DNA from: Gentiana macrophylla
Lineage: Eukaryota; Streptophyta; Magnoliopsida; Gentianales; Gentianaceae
Assembly (NCBI GenBank): GCA_026214975.1
Contig: CM047810.1
Location: 91,776,316 to 91,840,315, forward strand
DNA length: 64,000 nucleotides
Direction: 5' to 3'
Shown: in pieces, positions 59,235-64,000 of the stretch
Layout: every line of letters begins with the position of its first letter
Numbering within the stretch: the stretch's first letter is position 1
Notes under the pieces: generated by a model
What the model was told of the DNA's origin: nothing
The model's input: the letters and a program-made list of their open reading frames with translations, nothing else
Database searches by the model: none
Made by a program: the position numbers and the translations under genes

Positions 59235-59242
59235 ACTCGTGT
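59235..59242. other. hAT target site duplication, right copy
   Basis: ACTCGTGT; see the left copy. Confidence 0.65.
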
Positions 59243-60616
59243 TTTGGCCTAGTTGTAGAATCTCAGGTGATTTCTAGCTAAGAACATTTCCATGCTGCAT
59301 CACTCAATCAAAGTGACTTGAGCCCATTTGTAGCTCTACTCACCGCCCGTAAGACTCGGGATATCGTACGTATATCTATATTTATCGACTCAAGTTTCGA
59401 TAAACTAGAAACCAACCTTAACTTGTTTAAGGATATTCTCGACATTCACAGTTACTTTCATACTTGCTCGTGACTCTTCATGGACTATGAGCATCGGCAT
59501 TACTTTTATGATGGTTTCTATCAGCGGTAGCAAAGGAAACCCTTCCATAAGCATCATCTCACCTTATCTTTAGGAAACATAGAGCGAGATCTTGAGAACA
59601 CGGCTAGTAGTATCTCTGTCGCGATCTATGCTAAACTCTTTTAGCATCTCATATATAGGTAAACTATAAACTAACAATGATTAAATCTATCACTTTGTAG
59701 ATTCTTATTCCAAAAATAAGAAGCTGCTAATCCAAGTGCTTTCGTAAAGACCTTGAACTACCATACATTAATTGACTGTGATATGGGGTGATAATTCCTG
59801 AGAGATATCCAATACCTTACTCAAAAATTGTAACACACTCATACTATCCCTCTTGTCCATTGGGCGTATCCCTTCTTTTGACTAAATCAAACTCCTTGAT
59901 TATCAAACAAAGAAATTGTCTAGAGAAACCTGTTTGAATCCATAAATGGATCTCGTTGGCTCACATACCATGTTATCATCTATGAACATCGAGTTGTTTG
60001 CCCAACGTCTTCAACACTGTCATATAGCTATGATACGAAGTTATAACAAGCATGGTCTGAATAGAATTGGGCTTAGCTGGTAGCATAATGATAATTACAA
60101 GGTTTATACCCCGTACCCTTTAGCCGTCACTATAGCCTTATGGTAATCATATTACTATCCATGTCGACCTTTCGGGGACATTCCTTACAGGTAAGGCAGG
60201 ACTAGGTTCACAACTTTGGTTGTCTTTGATGGAATCTAATTCGGATATTATGGCTCTGGCCATATCTCTCAATCTTGCCTTTCAAACATTCCCTCGTAAG
60301 TCGTGAGATATTCATTCTTCAAGATGAACATACCATGACCTTTTAGGGCTTGAGGTTATCCACAAACTTATAGAACATTTGTGTGCCTTGGGCGGTGTTT
60401 GCACCTCAAAATATGTGGTGTGCGCTCACGTTCTATGGTTGAATCTCTCATTGTGGCTCTCAAACTCTTTTGAGATCTCAATTTACTTCCACTTTATTTC
60501 CTTTTGGAAGTAACACTTTCTCAGAAAACTGACATGTTTGGAGATAAGCGACTTTTGCTCAGCGGGTGAGTAAATAATATCTGCGTGCTAGCTAAGATAT
60601 TCCACAAAGTTGCACA

Positions 60617-61244
60617 TGTCATACTAAGCTCAAGCCTTTCGGACATTATGCGCTTGCTAGAAACATGAGATGGTATCCTTAAGTCAAACTCTATTTAGAC
60701 GACAGAAACACCGAGGTATTAATTGCGCAATCAATTGGCGATTCGCCTAAAAGCTCATTCGGAACGTGCGGCCATCCCGCCATGCGAGGACATAAGTCAA
60801 ACTCTTTCAAGCATAAGGGGCGCCAACTTCTTGGCCATCCGCCATCATCGCTAAGCATAAAGGGCCCGTTCTATGCGGGCCCGTTCTATGAGAAACTCGA
60901 TTAATGGAAAGTTCATAAGCTTAGATAGAATGCGGGGCCAAGCGCCATCATCGGGCATCGGCGCGCTTGCTTACGAGTAGTCTTTTCTGACTTTATCCTT
61001 TCACTATAAATACCCCCACTATGACATTAATGAAGATATAGAACAACTTTTGTGCATTTATTTTCTCGGCCTTTGTTCTCTCTCTCTCTCGTATTTATTG
61101 TTCTCATATTACCACCGCGAGCTCATCACCAACATCGATCGCGCCACCGTCCGGCGGCGATAAACTCATTGATCGGGCTCCACGAAGAGGCGGATATCCA
61201 CGTCAAGTCTTCCTTCCAAACTACCCGGCGAAGCAGACCCGTCA
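60617..61244 (+). repeat. Probable 5' LTR of a Tat/Ogre-like gypsy element
   Basis: Ends GACCCGTCA directly before a primer site. A TATA box (CACTATAAATACCCCC) lies at about 61000..61017. The left border at TGTCATAC is a guess because the 3' LTR is outside the window. Confidence 0.6.
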
Positions 61245-61262
61245 ATTGGCTCCGTTACGGGA
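61245..61262 (+). promoter_or_regulatory. Primer binding site of the Tat-like element
   Basis: ATTGGCTCCGTTACGGGA resembles ATTGGCGCCGTCTGTGGGA of Tat elements with a few changes and a short deletion. Confidence 0.65.
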
Positions 61263-62516
61263 ACCGTTTTCTTCAAAAGATTCAACACGCCCGTGGACTC
61301 CATAGTTGCTCGGCTTGTGCCGATCTCCGTCTCCCTTGTAAAGCAGGTTTGTTATTCGAGTTTATCATCATCAAATCGGTTATCTTTGTGTCTTCACGAT
61401 CCGTTGAAAAATAGCTCATGTGTTTATGTAGACTATCCCGATCTTGCGTTTGAAGATTCACCACTATTGGGATAATCTTATATGAACGCTAAAAGCAATT
61501 TGTGGTTAGCGTTTTCCGATTTGCATGTTGATCGGGGACGATGTGAGCGCCATAAAAATCAACTTGTAGCATATACGTGTTGGGATCATTGCTTGTAGGA
61601 GGTTAAAGGTTCATCGGATGTTGCGTACATAAAATCGGCGGCGAGATCCGTCACGTCACGTCCATCAACTACCTTTTGAAAAGGATACTAGAGTTGGCTT
61701 GTGTCGGAGGCAATAATCCCACTTGCTACCTTGGAAAGCTTGTTGTCGAGGCTTGCATCGGACCTCCATCATGGCTAACCGCCCGCTAACCCGTCACACC
61801 CAACCGGCGAAAAGCGGTCGCCCAGCGAGGTCGTGAGAAGCGACCCGCCCGTACAACCGTCGATTACGCGAGTTCTTAGAGTTAAGAAAGAAAAACACTC
61901 GATTAAGCGAGCTCGCCCGAGGCAGATTAACACGAGGCCCGGACAAAGGCCCCGCCCGGCTGGTTTCTAGCGAGGTGTCGGCAGAATAAGAGTTATGGTG
62001 AATCTGGCGGCGAAAATGAAAGCGACCAGCGAGATCTTAATCTCCGCCCGGCCAGCCCAGCTAGCAATTGATCCTCCCCGACCGTAGAGGGCATGAGCGC
62101 GGACCTAACGTCATCGCCCCTCCGTGGAAAGGGCCAAACATGGGGAAACAACGCGAGCTCTGCGTCCACGAGCATCGAGGAAGCGTATCCTCCTGCCGAC
62201 GCGGTGAATCTGACCAAACTAGAATATCGGCGCCACGACCGCTGGGAAAGCGTAGAGCTTTACCATCACCACCGAGGTTGAAGATAAAGGCGTGAGGCAG
62301 CGTCAGGCGGAGGTGGGTCCCCTCGGTGAAAATCCCGGGACATCATCACGAGAGAAGAAGAGCACGGGCGAAGCGAAGGCTCGGCGATGGCGAGGGCGGC
62401 GCCCGCTCTCGGGCGCACCTCGAACCAGACCAACCGGCGATTTGAAGATCCGGGGTGATGGTTACGGAGATGAAAAAGAATAAGCGAGAAGAGGATAAGG
62501 AACCTAAGCGGCTGCT
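61263..62516 (+). other. Leader region of the Tat-like element
   Basis: GC-rich, with several short open frames on both strands that look like by-products of composition. No domain recognised. Confidence 0.55.
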
Positions 62517-63560
62517 ATGGATGCACTTTCGGACTCGCTTATAGCGAGCCTCCAGCGACGCCGAGTCTCGACATCAACATATGATTATCGGGGTAAGTCG
62601 GACCCATACGAATGGATAGCCTCGTTCGAGAGCAAAATGATGCTCGCTACTCACCATAAGCGCGGCGGCTGGTGCGTGGCTATGGTGGGTTGCATGAAAG
62701 ATAGAGCATCATCTACATGGCCCCAAATTGCCCGGCCGGATCGGTTAAGCAATTTGGGAGGATATGCGGACAAAGTTCTGCGAAATTCAAGGCGGGCGCA
62801 TAGACCTCGCAAGACCACAACCGATCTGTTTTTGATAAAGCGAGGACAGCTGGGAAGTCCGCCCGGTCGTACGAAAGTCGTCAAGTTCACGATCAAACAC
62901 GGGGCGAGCCGAACCCACGGTCATGATGGCATTCTTAAGCTGGGTGGTGGGCGGCGAACTTAAGACACATAACGATGCGCGCCGACCAACTTGGGGACAT
63001 GTTGGAAAGCAGGCCGGAAGTTCACTACCGTCGAGTCATCCCGCCGAAAGCGGGGCCTTCAATATGATCCACGGCCCGTCCAATAGTACTCGAGGCGATC
63101 CCCAAAGAAAGGAGGAGGCCGTCAATCCAGCGAAAGAAGCGGGCGACCGTGATTTCAAAAGCGCAAAAGTTCGGCGTAAAGATTACATTCATTTGAATGC
63201 CCGACCGTCGGCGATCTGAGCGAAATTTGAACACATCGAAGCCCGCGACAATCGTAGCGAGCGAGGGGTTAAATAAAGCGGACACAAGCAAATTACGTGA
63301 GTTTTTCATAATTATCACGGCCATAACACGGATGATTGTTTTCACGATAAGGATCTGAACAAAATGGCCGGGAGGAAAGTTAGATCGATTCAAATTGGCG
63401 GCGGTGCCAACGAGAGACTCGTCGCGGCCCGATATATGGCCTTGAGCTTAATGTCATCCACAGCCCGCCTAGCAGCGAGGCAGATAAAAAACGAGATCAA
63501 CTCGATCAGCGAATTTGGGCGTGGCGGCCTAGAACTCTGCGACGAGATGAAGAGGCCTTG
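62517..63560 (+). pseudogene. Gypsy gag, Tat/Ogre type
   Basis: Starts at an ATG at 62517 (MDALSDSLIASLQ). Readable pieces are YDYRGKSDPYEWIASFESKM (canonical: a DGT.DPYEH...F...M capsid motif), a SRRAHRPRKTTTDLFLIK stretch and, after shifts, a zinc/His motif region with FHDHNGH-like sequence near 63300 and the spacer before protease (about 63364..63560). The frame stops at 62961 and changes at least three times. The capsid signature makes the family call firm; the exact frame path is not certain. Confidence 0.75.
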
Positions 63561-64000
63561 ACTTTCACAAAAAAGCGAGCTTAGCTTTATTCACGGGAGC
63601 AATGGAGATGCCCCTCGTAATCAAAATCGGGATCGGCAAGTGCGGGGGTTATGAGTCTGGTGAATCCTGGTGCGCCCGGAGACATCATCTATCTTATTTG
63701 CCTCAAAGGTTTGAATTTCACGAGGCCAATCGAAACCGTGCACTGGGCTCGCTAGAGGTTTTACCAACCATGAGGTAAAAGTTAAAGGAATGATTGACCT
63801 GGAGGTCCGCATCGGAGACTTGAGCCCTTCGGATCGAAAAAATAGCATTTACGGTGGTCGATCTTCCATTTCGCTACCACGTGATCTGAGGCATACTGCG
63901 ATCGCAAATTTGAGATGGTGTCTTCCATTCCGCATCGAGAGGTCAAATTTTATCTGAGAAAATGGCAAGATAGGCAGGCGATTAGCCGACCACAGACTTA
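63561..64000 (+). pseudogene. Gypsy protease, Tat/Ogre type (partial)
   Basis: Plus strand, cut by the window edge. The readable motifs are LVNPGAPGDIIYL near 63655 (canonical active site LVDxGSSxDIL), VKVKGMIDLEVRIGD at 63773..63820 and, after a shift, VVDLPFRYHVI near 63855. The catalytic Asp of the D-[ST]-G triad reads Asn and the next residues are Pro-Gly, so no activity is expected unless these are sequence errors. Confidence 0.7.

Larger units (their letters stand above)
55259..60600 (-). pseudogene. Decayed Ty1/copia internal region carrying a hAT insertion
   Basis: Minus strand, in two blocks: 59243..60600 and 55259..55593, with a hAT element between. The right block shows a pre-RT stretch (FLSRK...LPKGNKVEL near 60500, RTPHILR near 60400) and an RT motif RSIYGFKQ near 59930 (canonical RSIYGLKQ). 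The RT and RNase H parts left of it are full of stops. The left block would be the 3' end of pol and the untranslated tail before the purine tract at about 55259. The 5' part of the element is absent. Confidence 0.6.
60617..64000 (+). mobile_element. Tat/Ogre-like Ty3/gypsy element, 5' part
   Basis: LTR, primer site, a leader of about 1.2 kb without clear coding, gag and the start of protease, cut by the window edge. It is much richer in G+C and CpG than the rest of the window. The gag and protease are of the type found in Tat-lineage elements. Confidence 0.75.

Noticed and set aside
61052..61475. Host gene at the right edge
   Set aside because: These frames lie across an LTR end and the primer site of the Tat-like element.
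1..64000. CRISPR array, bacterial operon or organellar insert
   Set aside because: No regular repeat-spacer array, no operon-like gene series and no chloroplast or mitochondrial gene was seen.

Overview
This window is repeat-rich nuclear DNA of a flowering plant, probably a eudicot. It has one complete gene with many short introns, a tRNA-type SINE, Ty1/copia and Ty3/gypsy retroelements with tRNA-type primer sites, Helitrons, a hAT element and long (TA)n tracts. I see no sign of bacterial or organellar DNA.

Layout. 0-7 kb holds a SINE and one intact 17-exon gene on the minus strand (1787..5553, 475 aa), an ERD6-like sugar transporter of the major facilitator superfamily. A 105-bp Mutator-type MITE sits in its seventh intron and copies of one dispersed repeat lie on both sides. 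7.1-24.5 kb is a nest three layers deep. A decayed minus-strand copia pol is split by a 14.5-kb copia element (9418..23882, LTRs of 1.37 kb, target duplication ATGTT). That element in turn carries a 2.3-kb solo LTR (12438..14749, target duplication GATTC). The big element has gag, pol and then an unusual extra open region of about 1,000 codons between pol and the 3' LTR.

24.9-33.4 kb is non-coding. Three related non-autonomous Helitrons end in (TA)n tracts, and between them lie a 1.2-kb C-rich CCCTACC-type array, a 218-bp tandem array and smaller tandem duplications. 33.5-35.5 kb holds nothing I recognise. 35.5-43.5 kb is a second, truncated copy of the 9.4-23.9 kb copia family. It sits in a third copia fragment, which abuts an Athila-like gypsy fragment with its LTR (44.15-47.69 kb). 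A plus-strand copia fragment then runs into a 100-N assembly gap (48545..48644).

The gap cuts the 5' LTR of a plus-strand gypsy element (to 54761) that keeps its tRNA-Asp-type primer site and a gag remnant but shows no pol. 54.8-60.6 kb is a decayed minus-strand copia holding a 3.6-kb hAT transposon (55594..59234) with a broken transposase gene. From about 60.6 kb to the window edge is the 5' part of a Tat/Ogre-like gypsy element: LTR, primer site, gag and the start of protease.

The transporter is the only host gene I can support. Everything else is mobile DNA or non-coding. The sequence right of about 35 kb looks less reliable than the left part: it shows recurring changes at CTG/CAG sites against its closest relatives in the same window.
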